DNA of 11,263 nt. Origin: Prosthecobacter debontii (GTDB lineage Bacteria; Verrucomicrobiota; Verrucomicrobiia; Verrucomicrobiales; Akkermansiaceae). Of this stretch, positions 1-7,243 are shown piece after piece. Under the pieces are notes generated by a model, which was given only the letters and a program-made list of their open reading frames with translations, made no database searches and had not been told where the DNA came from. Both the position numbers and the translations under genes were made by a program. Every line of letters begins with the position of its first letter. The stretch's first letter is position 1. The stretch covers positions 1 to 11,263 of the forward strand of contig CAMCYT010000071.1 of NCBI GenBank assembly GCA_945885485.1, in the 5' to 3' direction.

Positions 1-2
1 GA

Positions 3-614
3 GCCGTCGGTTCTGGAGTTTCTGCCATGGGCCTCACCGAATACCCCAACGATATCGCCACCCGCCAAGCCTGCGCCGCCGTCGGTCAAGCCCGCCTCAT
101 GAGCACCTACAGCTCGTTGTTTTCCAACTTCGACATCCTCGTCTCCCAAATCCTCCTCACTACCGAAGACATCCAATCCGAAACCCGCGCCACCAATCTC
201 CTCAACACCTTTAACCGCCTCCTCCAAGAACCCCGCATCCTACCCATCATCAACGAAAATGACTCGGTCGCGATCCGCGAACTCAGCTTCGGCGACAACG
301 ATATGCTCTCGGTCCATGTCGCGAAACTCGTGGGTGCCAATCGCGTGATCCTCCTCACCAGTGTCGATGGCTTGCTCGATCCTTCCAACAACCAACTCAT
401 CCCCGAAGTCAGCGATATCGATACCGCCTTCGGCCATGTCCGTGATGACAAAGGAAAATTTTCTATGGGCGGAATGAGCTCCAAACTCGAAGCCGTGAAA
501 TTCGCCACCAATGCCGGGATCGAAGTCCACATCGCCAACGGCCGCTGCCCTGAGCGACTCTCGGATATCCTCGCAGGAAAAGGCATTTCCACCCACTTCA
601 TCGCCAAAAAGTAA
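3..614 (+). CDS. proB: Glutamate 5-kinase, 5' partial, short form without PUA domain
   Basis: This enzyme phosphorylates L-glutamate to gamma-glutamyl phosphate, the first and normally feedback-inhibited step of proline synthesis in the cytoplasm. The frame is open from the first base of the window. The first visible residues, AVGSGVSAMGL, correspond to the family's V(S/T)SGAV.AG loop near residue 50, so roughly 50-60 N-terminal residues lie outside the window and the ATG at 27 is internal. Amino-acid-kinase landmarks follow in order: AAVGQARL, the glutamate/nucleotide-site INENDSV, FGDNDMLS, and the GGMSSKLEA motif. The protein stops about 45 residues after GGMSSK, so the C-terminal PUA domain of the E. 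coli enzyme (about 90 residues) is absent. Such short ProB proteins are known in several phyla. The stop lies 6 bp before proA, so the two genes are almost certainly cotranscribed. Confidence 0.95.
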   Translation, partial: AVGSGVSAMGLTEYPNDIATRQACAAVGQARLMSTYSSLFSNFDILVSQILLTTEDIQSETRATNLLNTFNRLLQEPRILPIINENDSVAIRELSFGDNDMLSVHVAKLVGANRVILLTSVDGLLDPSNNQLIPEVSDIDTAFGHVRDDKGKFSMGGMSSKLEAVKFATNAGIEVHIANGRCPERLSDILAGKGISTHFIAKK

Positions 615-620
615 GTTTCC

Positions 621-1883
621 ATGTCCGATCCCATCACCGATCAAATCCATGCCATGGGCAAGCAGGCACGCGCTGCGGCTTACCAACTCGCGGCTCTTTC
701 CACCGATCAGAAAAACGACATCCTTCGCGCGATGGCGCAAGGCCTCCGCGACAACGAAACGGAAATCCTTTCCGAGAACCAAAAGGATGTCACTGCCGCC
801 CAGGAAAAAGGTCTAACGAGCGCTATGATCGATCGTTTGAAACTCGATTCTGAAAGGCTTGAAGCCGTTGCCAGCGCCCTCATACACGTTGCCACCCTCC
901 CCGATCCTGTCGGCCAAGTCCTTGAAGATTGGACTCAACCCAACGGCCTACGCATCGAACAAATCCGCGTACCGATCGGCACCATCGGCATCATTTACGA
1001 AAGCCGACCCAATGTCACCTCCGACGCAGCCGCTCTCTGTTTCAAAACCGGGAACGCCACGATCTTGCGCGGCGGCAGCGAAGCCATCCACTCAAACCGC
1101 GCCATCGCCAACGCCCTCAGCGCCGGCGGAGCCAAAGCCGGCCTTCCCGAACACGCGATCCAACTCATCCCCTTCACCGATCGCCAAAGCGTCGCAGCCA
1201 TGGCGAGCATGGATCAATGGCTCGACCTCATCATCCCACGCGGCGGCAAAGGCTTGATCGAAACGGTCGTGTCCCTCGCACGCATGCCAGTCATCAAACA
1301 CTACGACGGCATCTGCCACATCTTCGTTTCCGAGAAAGCCGATCAGGAAATGGCAATTCAGCTCACGCTCAATTCCAAAATCCAAAAGCCCGGAGTCTGC
1401 AACGCGCTTGAAACTCTACTCATCCAGAAATCCATCGCCAAAGATTTCCTCCCGAAAGTCGCCGCCGCACTCCGCGAAAACGGCGTCGAACTTCGTGGCT
1501 GCGCAAAATGTTTGGCAATTCTCCCCGATCTCATTCCCGCCACCGAGGAGGATTGGTCAACCGAGTATTTGGAAAAAATTCTTTCGATCAAAATCGTCGA
1601 TACACTCGATGAAGCGATCACCCACATCAACACCTACGGCTCGCATCACACCGACAGCATCGTCACCACCGATGTCGAGGAAGCTGAGAAATTCCTGCGT
1701 TCCATTGATTCCGCATGCGTCATGCACAACGCCTCCACCCGCTTCGCCGATGGTGGCGAGTTCGGCTTCGGCGCGGAAATCGGCATCTCCACCGACAAAC
1801 TTCACGCCCGCGGACCGATGGGCCTGCGCGAACTCACCAGTTACCAATACCGCATCCGAGGCAACGGCCAAACTCGTGGTTAA
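621..1883 (+). CDS. proA: Gamma-glutamyl phosphate reductase
   Basis: This NADPH-dependent enzyme reduces gamma-glutamyl phosphate to glutamate semialdehyde, which cyclises to pyrroline-5-carboxylate. It is the second step of proline synthesis and acts together with ProB. The 420-residue length matches the family (about 417 in E. coli). Aldehyde-dehydrogenase-fold landmarks are clear: the N-terminal KQARAAAYQLA helix, IGIIYESRPNVTSDAA, NATILRGGSEAIHSN, DLIIPRGGKGLI, and the catalytic cysteine C260 in KPGVCNALETLL. Near the end are the MHNASTRFADGGEFGFGAEIGIST block and HARGPMGLRELTSYQY. The start is fixed by the family N terminus and by the 6 bp spacing from proB. Only a weak GTAAG-like ribosome site, within the proB stop region, precedes it. 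No break or missing residue is seen. Confidence 0.98.
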   Translation: MSDPITDQIHAMGKQARAAAYQLAALSTDQKNDILRAMAQGLRDNETEILSENQKDVTAAQEKGLTSAMIDRLKLDSERLEAVASALIHVATLPDPVGQVLEDWTQPNGLRIEQIRVPIGTIGIIYESRPNVTSDAAALCFKTGNATILRGGSEAIHSNRAIANALSAGGAKAGLPEHAIQLIPFTDRQSVAAMASMDQWLDLIIPRGGKGLIETVVSLARMPVIKHYDGICHIFVSEKADQEMAIQLTLNSKIQKPGVCNALETLLIQKSIAKDFLPKVAAALRENGVELRGCAKCLAILPDLIPATEEDWSTEYLEKILSIKIVDTLDEAITHINTYGSHHTDSIVTTDVEEAEKFLRSIDSACVMHNASTRFADGGEFGFGAEIGISTDKLHARGPMGLRELTSYQYRIRGNGQTRG

Positions 1884-1907
1884 TCTTTTCCTCTAACATT
1901 TTCTCCC

Positions 1908-2468
1908 GTGGCTAACAAAAATATCGTCTATTTCGATTTAGAAACCCAACGCAGCATCAGCGATGTCGGCGGCTTTTCGAACAAAGCCAAACTCTGCATT
2001 TCCGTTGCTGTCACCTATTCCACCGCCACCGATGAATACGTGATCTACAACGAAAACGAACTCGACGCGCTCACAGATCAACTCCTTAAAGCCGATCTCG
2101 TCGTCGGCTGGAATCACATCGGTTTCGACTACCCTGTGTTGCAAGCTTACGTACTTCCCAACCTCGAAGAGCAAACCCTCAACCTCGACATGATGCTCGA
2201 TGTCAAAGAGCGCATGGGACGTTTCCTCAAACTCGACAACGTCGCCTCCTCCTGCCTCGGCACCGGAAAATCTGCCGACGGCCTGGACGCGATACGCTGG
2301 TGGCAGGAACACAAAAAAACCGGCGAGTTCGAGCCCCTCAGAAAAATCGCCGAATACTGCGCCTACGATGTCAAAGTCACCCGCTTCGTCCACGAATACG
2401 GAATGAAACACGGCCATATCAAATACGAAGACGCCGGAAGAATGATCGAGCTACCGGTGCAGTGGTAG
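1908..2468 (+). CDS. RNase H-fold 3'-5' exonuclease-like protein (DEDDy type)
   Basis: This is a 186-residue stand-alone protein of the ribonuclease H-like/DnaQ superfamily, resembling the RNase_H_2 (YprB-like) group that also occurs fused to helicases. The metal-binding motifs are all present: Exo I as D10 and E12 in VYFDLET, Exo II as N69 and D74 in VGWNHIGFDYPVL, and Exo III as Y150-x3-D154 in YCAYDVKVT. That spacing makes it the DEDDy subtype, so an active 3'-5' nuclease is expected. The substrate cannot be read from sequence. The start is a GTG without a visible Shine-Dalgarno; it is supported because Exo I begins only seven residues in. It sits 24 bp behind proA and probably shares its transcript, with no obvious functional tie to proline. 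Its stop lies 1 bp from the end of the converging gene on the other strand. Confidence 0.85.
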   Translation: MANKNIVYFDLETQRSISDVGGFSNKAKLCISVAVTYSTATDEYVIYNENELDALTDQLLKADLVVGWNHIGFDYPVLQAYVLPNLEEQTLNLDMMLDVKERMGRFLKLDNVASSCLGTGKSADGLDAIRWWQEHKKTGEFEPLRKIAEYCAYDVKVTRFVHEYGMKHGHIKYEDAGRMIELPVQW

Positions 2469-2469
2469 A

Positions 2470-3138
2470 TTAATCCCGATCTGCGACGAACAAGGTATGC
2501 GTGAAACGCTTCGCCTTCGGATAGGCTTTTGCGCTGATGCACTCGACGGATTTGAAAACGTTGCTTAGTGATTTAGCGAAGGCTTTGTCTTGATTGGCAG
2601 ACCAATAAACCACTCGACCGTGGGGATGCAGCGCGGCTTTTGCGCGCCCAATGCCATTCCGATCGTAAAGCCCGGCATTGCCTTTCTGAACCAGTGGATC
2701 CGGGCTGTTATCTACATCAAGCAGGATTGCGTGGTAACGGTCTTTGCCCACGCCATTGATCAACTCCGCCACATCTCGCTTGTGAATGTGCACCCGAGGA
2801 TCATCTAACAATAAACCATTCACCTCTTTGAGAAACTCGCGATTCCAATCGATCACTTCCTGCAAAAGCTCTGCCACGTCAACAATCGCATCTGGCGGAC
2901 AAAGTTCCAGCACCCGCCGCAAGGTGAACCCAAAGCCAAGTCCACCAATCAAAATGCGCGGTTTCGGCGGCAAATGAGAACAAGCAAGCTCCGCCATTTG
3001 TTGTTCGGAAGACGATGCATTGGTGCTCATCAACTGAACCCCACCCACTTTCAAATAATGCTGACCATCATGTTCCTGAAGAATAAGCTGCACCCCATCT
3101 GGAGTCCGACAAGTCGCGAGTGTGGTAGTGATTTTCAT
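2470..3138 (-). CDS. Spermidine synthase-like SAM-fold protein
   Basis: This is a 222-residue Rossmann-fold protein of the class I methyltransferase/aminopropyltransferase type. Motif I is GGLGFGFT (residues 65-72). The acidic residue expected to hold the ribose of SAM-like cofactors is E90 in VAELLQEV. A downstream D122 and the D141-V-D143 motif in AILLDVDNSP match the acceptor/catalytic region of spermidine synthases. The N-terminal beta-strand domain of true SpeE is almost missing, so the polyamine role is uncertain; a methyltransferase is equally possible. An upstream in-frame start at 3162 exists. I choose the ATG at 3138 because AGGTG lies 5 bp before it, one of the few clear ribosome sites here. 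That site overlaps the TAG stop of the fumarase gene (TTAGGTGA), which points to translational coupling. The gene is last in the minus-strand block. Confidence 0.75.
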   Translation of the reverse strand: MKITTTLATCRTPDGVQLILQEHDGQHYLKVGGVQLMSTNASSSEQQMAELACSHLPPKPRILIGGLGFGFTLRRVLELCPPDAIVDVAELLQEVIDWNREFLKEVNGLLLDDPRVHIHKRDVAELINGVGKDRYHAILLDVDNSPDPLVQKGNAGLYDRNGIGRAKAALHPHGRVVYWSANQDKAFAKSLSNVFKSVECISAKAYPKAKRFTHTLFVADRD

Positions 3139-3146
3139 GAAATCAC

Positions 3147-4778
3147 CTAACAGATTGGGCACTGATTGATGGTCTGGAAGAAATCGTTGCCTTTGTTATC
3201 CACCAAAATGAATGCTGGAAAGTTCTCCACGGTAATTTTCCAAACGGCTTCCATGCCGAGTTCCGGGAAATCAACAACTTCCTGCGAGCGAATGTGATCG
3301 CTAGCTAACAACGCAGCGGGACCACCTGCCGAACCTAGATAGAATCCGCCGTGTTTCTTGCAGGCATCGGTCACTTGCTGGGAACGATTGCCCTTTGCCA
3401 GCATCACCATGGATCCGCCTTTGGATTGAAAAAGATCGACATAACCATCCATGCGCCCCGCCGTGGTCGGACCGAAACTTCCCGATGGCATTCCCGCCGG
3501 AGTCTTCGCCGGACCGGCGTAATAGATCGGATATTTTTTGAAGTATTCCGGCAAATCTCCGGTTTCGTCCAAAATCTCTTTCATCTTCGCGTGTGCGGAG
3601 TCCCGCGCCACGATGATCGTTCCACTCAACGCCAGCGCGGTGGTGACGGGGTATTTGGACAGTGTTTCCAAGGTTTTCTCCATTCCCTGATCGAGATCAA
3701 TCTCCACGCCTTTGAATTTCCAATCCCTGTATTTCTCAGGGATGAACCGACCCGGATTCGTTTCAAGTCTTTCCAAGAAAACACCTTTGCTGGTGATCTT
3801 AGCTTTCGCTTGGCGATCCGCTGAACAGGAAACCCCAATTCCCACCGGACACGACGCCCCGTGCCTTGGCAGTCTTACAACTCTCACATCCAACGCGAAA
3901 TATTTACCGCCGAATTGTGCGCCGATTCCAATTTCACGCGCCGCTGCCAACAGCTCTTTCTCCAATTCAATATCACGAAACGCACGACCGTGCTCGTTGC
4001 CGGTTGTCGGGAGGCTGTCGTAATAACGAGTCGTCGCCATCTTGACGGTTTTGAGATTATTTTCCGCCGAGGTTCCACCGATCACAAATCCCAAATGATA
4101 AGGAGGACAAGCCGCGGTTCCGAGCGATTTCATTTTCTCGATGCAGAACTCTTTGAGTCGCTTCGGATTCAACAAAGCTTTGGTTTCCTGATAGAGAAAA
4201 GTTTTGTTCGCTGAGCCACCACCTTTGCTGACGAAGAGGAATTTGTATTCGGAACCTGTGGTCGCGTAGAGATCGATTTGGGCGGGCAAGTTGGTCTTGG
4301 TGTTGACCTCGTCATACATGTTGAGCGGAGCGGTTTGCGAATAGCGTAGATTCTCCTCCGTGTATGTCTTGTGAATGCCTTTGGATAAAACCTCCGCATC
4401 ATCCACACCCGTCCACACGCCCTGTCCTTTTTTGCCGATGATCGTCGCGGTGCCGGTGTCCTGACAGGCAGGAAGGATTCCACGAGCTGCGATCTCTGCG
4501 TTTTTCAACAACATGAGCGCAACCATACGATCGTTATCCGACGCTTCAGGATCATCCAGGATCGCCGCAACTTGTTCGAGATGACTGCTGCGGAGCTTGA
4601 AATTGATCGCTTTAATTGCTTCCGCCGCCAATAAGCTCAGCGCCTCGGGATCGATTTTTAGCATTTTCTCTCCCTGAAAATCCAAGGTATCGACCAACCC
4701 ATCATGGATGCATTCGTATTCGGTTTCGTCCGCTCCCAATGGAAACGGATCTTGATAGAAAAATTCCTTCTCGCTCAT
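3147..4778 (-). CDS. fumA: Class I fumarate hydratase, [4Fe-4S], FumA/FumB type
   Basis: This enzyme interconverts fumarate and L-malate in the TCA cycle, in the cytoplasm, using an oxygen-sensitive [4Fe-4S] cluster. Similarity to E. coli FumA/FumB runs along the whole protein (543 versus 548 residues) from the N-terminal FFYQDPFPL onward. The three cluster cysteines fall at the same numbers as in FumA: C105 in PACQDTG, C224 in TAACPPYH, and C318 in GVSCSADR. Further identical blocks are SKGGGSANKT, VIGGTSAE, QFGGKYFA, PRHGASCPVG, YYAGPAKTP and GNRSQQVTDACKKHGG. The C terminus also keeps the family's QCxxC ending. The frame is open upstream to 4910, but that would add 44 unrelated residues and run into the preceding gene; the family start is the ATG at 4778, with a weak GGA 4 bp before it. 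It is 61 bp downstream of the pseudoprotease gene. Confidence 0.97.
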   Translation of the reverse strand: MSEKEFFYQDPFPLGADETEYECIHDGLVDTLDFQGEKMLKIDPEALSLLAAEAIKAINFKLRSSHLEQVAAILDDPEASDNDRMVALMLLKNAEIAARGILPACQDTGTATIIGKKGQGVWTGVDDAEVLSKGIHKTYTEENLRYSQTAPLNMYDEVNTKTNLPAQIDLYATTGSEYKFLFVSKGGGSANKTFLYQETKALLNPKRLKEFCIEKMKSLGTAACPPYHLGFVIGGTSAENNLKTVKMATTRYYDSLPTTGNEHGRAFRDIELEKELLAAAREIGIGAQFGGKYFALDVRVVRLPRHGASCPVGIGVSCSADRQAKAKITSKGVFLERLETNPGRFIPEKYRDWKFKGVEIDLDQGMEKTLETLSKYPVTTALALSGTIIVARDSAHAKMKEILDETGDLPEYFKKYPIYYAGPAKTPAGMPSGSFGPTTAGRMDGYVDLFQSKGGSMVMLAKGNRSQQVTDACKKHGGFYLGSAGGPAALLASDHIRSQEVVDFPELGMEAVWKITVENFPAFILVDNKGNDFFQTINQCPIC

Positions 4779-4839
4779 CGCGTCCGAAGATAAACGCGTT
4801 CCCAAGCGAAACGCAACCCAGTGATGGATGAAATTAAAA

Positions 4840-6108
4840 CTAGCGAGATCTCTGTCCTTCGAGCGAGTCCAACTCGCGATTGATCCGCCCAAGCAAGCGC
4901 TCCAAATCACTCATGTGCCGCTCCGCGCGCTCGGGATCCATAGGCTTTTGGGGCATACGCATCCTCGGCATGAGCTCCCGACGTTGCTGCGCTAACTCCT
5001 GACGCCGCGACTCCATCTTCACCCTAGCCTCAGCCACTGTCTCGGCTTTCCCCTTCAAAAGTTTAGTAACTGCAGAACCACTCATCAAATAAGTCCGCGT
5101 CCGATCCGCACGTGCTAGGGTAATTCCCACAATCTTGCCTTGGAGATCCACCACTGGACCGCAGACCTGATTTCGCTGAATTTTCATATCGCTCTGAACG
5201 ACTTGTGAAAATCCGCTACGCACGCGGTTTGGTTCTCCACCCATGCGCTCCATTTGATTCAGACGCTCTTCGGTAAACTGACCAGACAACGGACGATTGG
5301 ATAATAAAACTTCCAAGCTACGTTCTTTCCCAGCCGTCTCGATTTTTACTTTTACCGTGTCGCCTGGTTGTTTGTTAGTGAGCGCATTTCTCAGTTCCTG
5401 TAGACCAGAAATTTCTCTACCATCAATATCGAGAATCACATCACCAGATTGTATCCCGGCTGCTGCCGCACCGTGTTCTGGCTGCACGCTTGTGATCTTC
5501 ACACCCTTACCACGGAATTCTTGATCTGCCATGATCCCCATATGCGCTCGATCTGTTTCACGCAAATTTCTTTCTAACACACTCACCACACCAAAACCCG
5601 CCGGTTGGCCATCTGGTTGCGATGCGGTAACAAATCGTCCATAAGTCCAATCCATTTCAGAAAATTTTGCGGGCGCAAAAACATGATTCACTGCACGTTT
5701 CGCACCAACAGGTGTCTTAATATCTAACAAAACAATATCCTCATCACTAAAAACTCCAGACACTACGGCTTCAAATGATTCCTCGTCACCCGCTTGCACA
5801 AACAAAGAATCTTCCGCTTGCTCGACTTCACTCCACTTGGTCAAAACCTGAGTCCCATCACCCACCACCGTGCCATAAGCTAACACGGTTGGCATTCTGG
5901 TTCGGCCTTGTTTACCCCATATCCGCACGGTCGATTTCGAGGCCTCGACTAGAGTTTGGCTTAGCACTCCATTAAACGCATCGTTTTGTTCATTGATCGC
6001 CTTCTCCTCTTCCGGAAGCATCAATGGCACGTCCTGATCTTGCGCAAATGCACTCATCACGAAGCCAAGCGCGCATACAACGGTCCATAATCGTCTCATC
6101 GATTTCAT
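4840..6108 (-). CDS. Secreted trypsin-fold/PDZ pseudoprotease
   Basis: This is a 422-residue exported protein related to DegP/HtrA but probably inactive. Residues 1-22 form a signal peptide (positive n-region, hydrophobic core, SAFA before Q23). The N-terminal half-barrel covers about 50-180. The catalytic His position reads LTKWSEV, so S93 replaces His. The Asp position is kept as D124 in DEDIVLLDI. The strand GVVSVLERN (173-181) normally leads directly into the active-site strand. Here a PDZ domain intervenes (about 188-269, with GAAAAGIQSGDVILDIDG). The barrel then appears to resume with SQVVQSDMKIQRNQVCGPVVDLQGKIVGI, where V315 takes the place of the nucleophilic Ser. The tail 345-422 is highly charged, Met/Arg/Gln-rich and probably helical. 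The start overlaps the stop of the active protease gene by ATGA; the ATG three codons on is also possible. A regulatory or chaperone-like periplasmic role is inference. Confidence 0.85.
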   Translation of the reverse strand: MKSMRRLWTVVCALGFVMSAFAQDQDVPLMLPEEEKAINEQNDAFNGVLSQTLVEASKSTVRIWGKQGRTRMPTVLAYGTVVGDGTQVLTKWSEVEQAEDSLFVQAGDEESFEAVVSGVFSDEDIVLLDIKTPVGAKRAVNHVFAPAKFSEMDWTYGRFVTASQPDGQPAGFGVVSVLERNLRETDRAHMGIMADQEFRGKGVKITSVQPEHGAAAAGIQSGDVILDIDGREISGLQELRNALTNKQPGDTVKVKIETAGKERSLEVLLSNRPLSGQFTEERLNQMERMGGEPNRVRSGFSQVVQSDMKIQRNQVCGPVVDLQGKIVGITLARADRTRTYLMSGSAVTKLLKGKAETVAEARVKMESRRQELAQQRRELMPRMRMPQKPMDPERAERHMSDLERLLGRINRELDSLEGQRSR

Positions 6109-7040
6109 CGTAATTTAAAAAGTTCCTCCCGTTTCACCAACTCCACATCGATCTTGAGTTTTTCCGCACCACGCATCAGCCCGAGCGAAACCAGATCGCC
6201 CGCTTCCTTTTTGATTAAAATTTGCTGCAATTCCGTTCCGCCTAGAACCGGCACATTATCCACCGCGACAATCGTATCGCCTACCCGTAAACCTGCTGCT
6301 GCTGCTGGAGAGTTTGGCTCCACTTTCTGAACCCTAACACCTCGGCCATCGTCGCGCATTCCCATCACAATTCCCAGCACAGGCGTCTCCTGATTTGCTA
6401 ACGGATTCATCTGTAATGCACCCCATGTTTCCCCCGCCAACAATCGCTCCCAATCTTCTCGAAAACCATCCACACCCGCATGATTGTTATTTTTCCACGA
6501 CCATCCGATCGAAGAATTGATTCCAACTAATTTCCCATCGAGATCAAACAATGGTCCACCCGAATCGCCACCGATTAGGGTGCAATCAGAAGTGAAATAA
6601 TTTCCCGGTCCATCCGACAACAATCGACCGAAACGCACCGGCGGTGTGCGCGCTGGATCAAATCCTGCTGAGTGCCCCATCGCCACCAACCAATCTCCCG
6701 CCGCCAACGGCTTAGATTGACCCAACTCCACAAACGGCCACGGCCCGGCATCGACCATTTGCACCATCCCTATGTCTTTTGAATAATTTGCACCTAAAAC
6801 TTTGCCCTGCCATTTTTTCCCATCGGTAAAATAAACATCCACATCTTTCATTCCCTGAATGACGTGCGCCGCTGTTAAAATTAAACCGGACTTGCTGACA
6901 ATCACTCCCGAACCCGAGGAACCCGTCCCATTAGAAACCAACGCAACCGTCGCCGGCAGCGCTTTTTCTGCCACCTTATGCACCTGCTTTTCTAGTTTTA
7001 AGAGATCTTCAACACTTTTCACTGGCTCTCGAGCCTGCAA
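6105..7040 (-). CDS. Trypsin-like serine protease with C-terminal PDZ domain (HtrA-like)
   Basis: This is a 311-residue S1C-type protease with an intact triad: H59 in LILTAAHVI, D89 in SKDIGMVQM, and S160 in IGGDSGGPL. One PDZ domain follows (about 218-300, with SPAAAAGLRVGDTIVAVDN). Proteins of this class work in the periplasm on misfolded or specific envelope proteins. The start is the odd point. As annotated, translation begins at a TTG directly after an in-frame TGA (7041-7043). Upstream of that TGA, in the same frame, ATG at 7088 opens a convincing signal peptide. The gene is therefore one of three things: interrupted by a nonsense codon, hit by a sequencing error, or read by readthrough or reinitiation. 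Starting at TTG alone would leave the protease in the cytoplasm. The 3' end also uses TGA, overlapping the start of the pseudoprotease, so TGA does look like a stop in this organism. Confidence 0.85.
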   Translation of the reverse strand: MQAREPVKSVEDLLKLEKQVHKVAEKALPATVALVSNGTGSSGSGVIVSKSGLILTAAHVIQGMKDVDVYFTDGKKWQGKVLGANYSKDIGMVQMVDAGPWPFVELGQSKPLAAGDWLVAMGHSAGFDPARTPPVRFGRLLSDGPGNYFTSDCTLIGGDSGGPLFDLDGKLVGINSSIGWSWKNNNHAGVDGFREDWERLLAGETWGALQMNPLANQETPVLGIVMGMRDDGRGVRVQKVEPNSPAAAAGLRVGDTIVAVDNVPVLGGTELQQILIKKEAGDLVSLGLMRGAEKLKIDVELVKREELFKLR

Positions 7041-7088
7041 TCAAACGCAAGCCCAACCGCTTATCAGAATGATACCAAAACTTCTCAT
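7041..7088 (-). other. Signal-peptide coding segment ending in an in-frame TGA
   Basis: On the minus strand, ATG at 7088-7086 begins MRSFGIILISGWACV, then TGA at 7043-7041, then LQAREPVKS of the protease in the same frame. The segment has a basic residue, a hydrophobic core and an A at a plausible cleavage position (LQA before REP). It therefore looks like the missing export signal of the downstream protease. The next upstream in-frame codons are GTA and TGA, so the ATG at 7088 is the only ATG start available. There is only a weak GAG close to it as ribosome site. Confidence 0.7.
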
Positions 7089-7243
7089 TACTCAACAATC
7101 GACACCACGCTCACGATTCGTCTAGGCGAATTTCATTTTTCTACTGCCCACGCGACAAATTGCCAATTCTCAGAAAAACTTTAGAAGCATGAAAAGTTAA
7201 GGTTTCCTCCATATTAAAAGCAGCTTATCTTGCTCTCATTCCG
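7089..7243. promoter_or_regulatory. Divergent spacer between the protease block and the PBP gene
   Basis: This 155-bp AT-leaning gap must hold the promoters for the minus-strand protease block and for the plus-strand penicillin-binding protein. I see no confident -35/-10 pair for either. A TTGCCA lies at 7160-7165 within the 12-mer ACAAATTGCCAA (7155-7166), which recurs upstream of heme A synthase at 10557-10568. A CATATTAA patch lies at 7210-7217, ahead of the PBP start. No Shine-Dalgarno precedes the PBP ATG. Confidence 0.45.

Noticed and set aside
27..614. Complete short ORF from ATG at 27
   Set aside because: That ATG is inside the conserved VGSGVSAMGL loop of ProB and the frame is open upstream, so the gene is cut by the window edge.
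107..1871. Long minus-strand and alternate plus-strand frames across proB/proA
   Set aside because: They are shadow frames produced by the C-rich third positions of two unmistakable genes; their sequences are low-complexity and match nothing.
4779..4910. N-terminal extension of fumarase in an open frame
   Set aside because: The 44 extra residues have no counterpart in FumA/FumB and would overlap the end of the pseudoprotease gene; the family start at 4778 fits.
7021..7043. Selenocysteine insertion at the TGA with a downstream hairpin
   Set aside because: The inverted repeat is only 4-5 bp with a tiny loop, lacks recognisable bacterial SECIS features, and lies in a signal peptide where Sec has no expected role.
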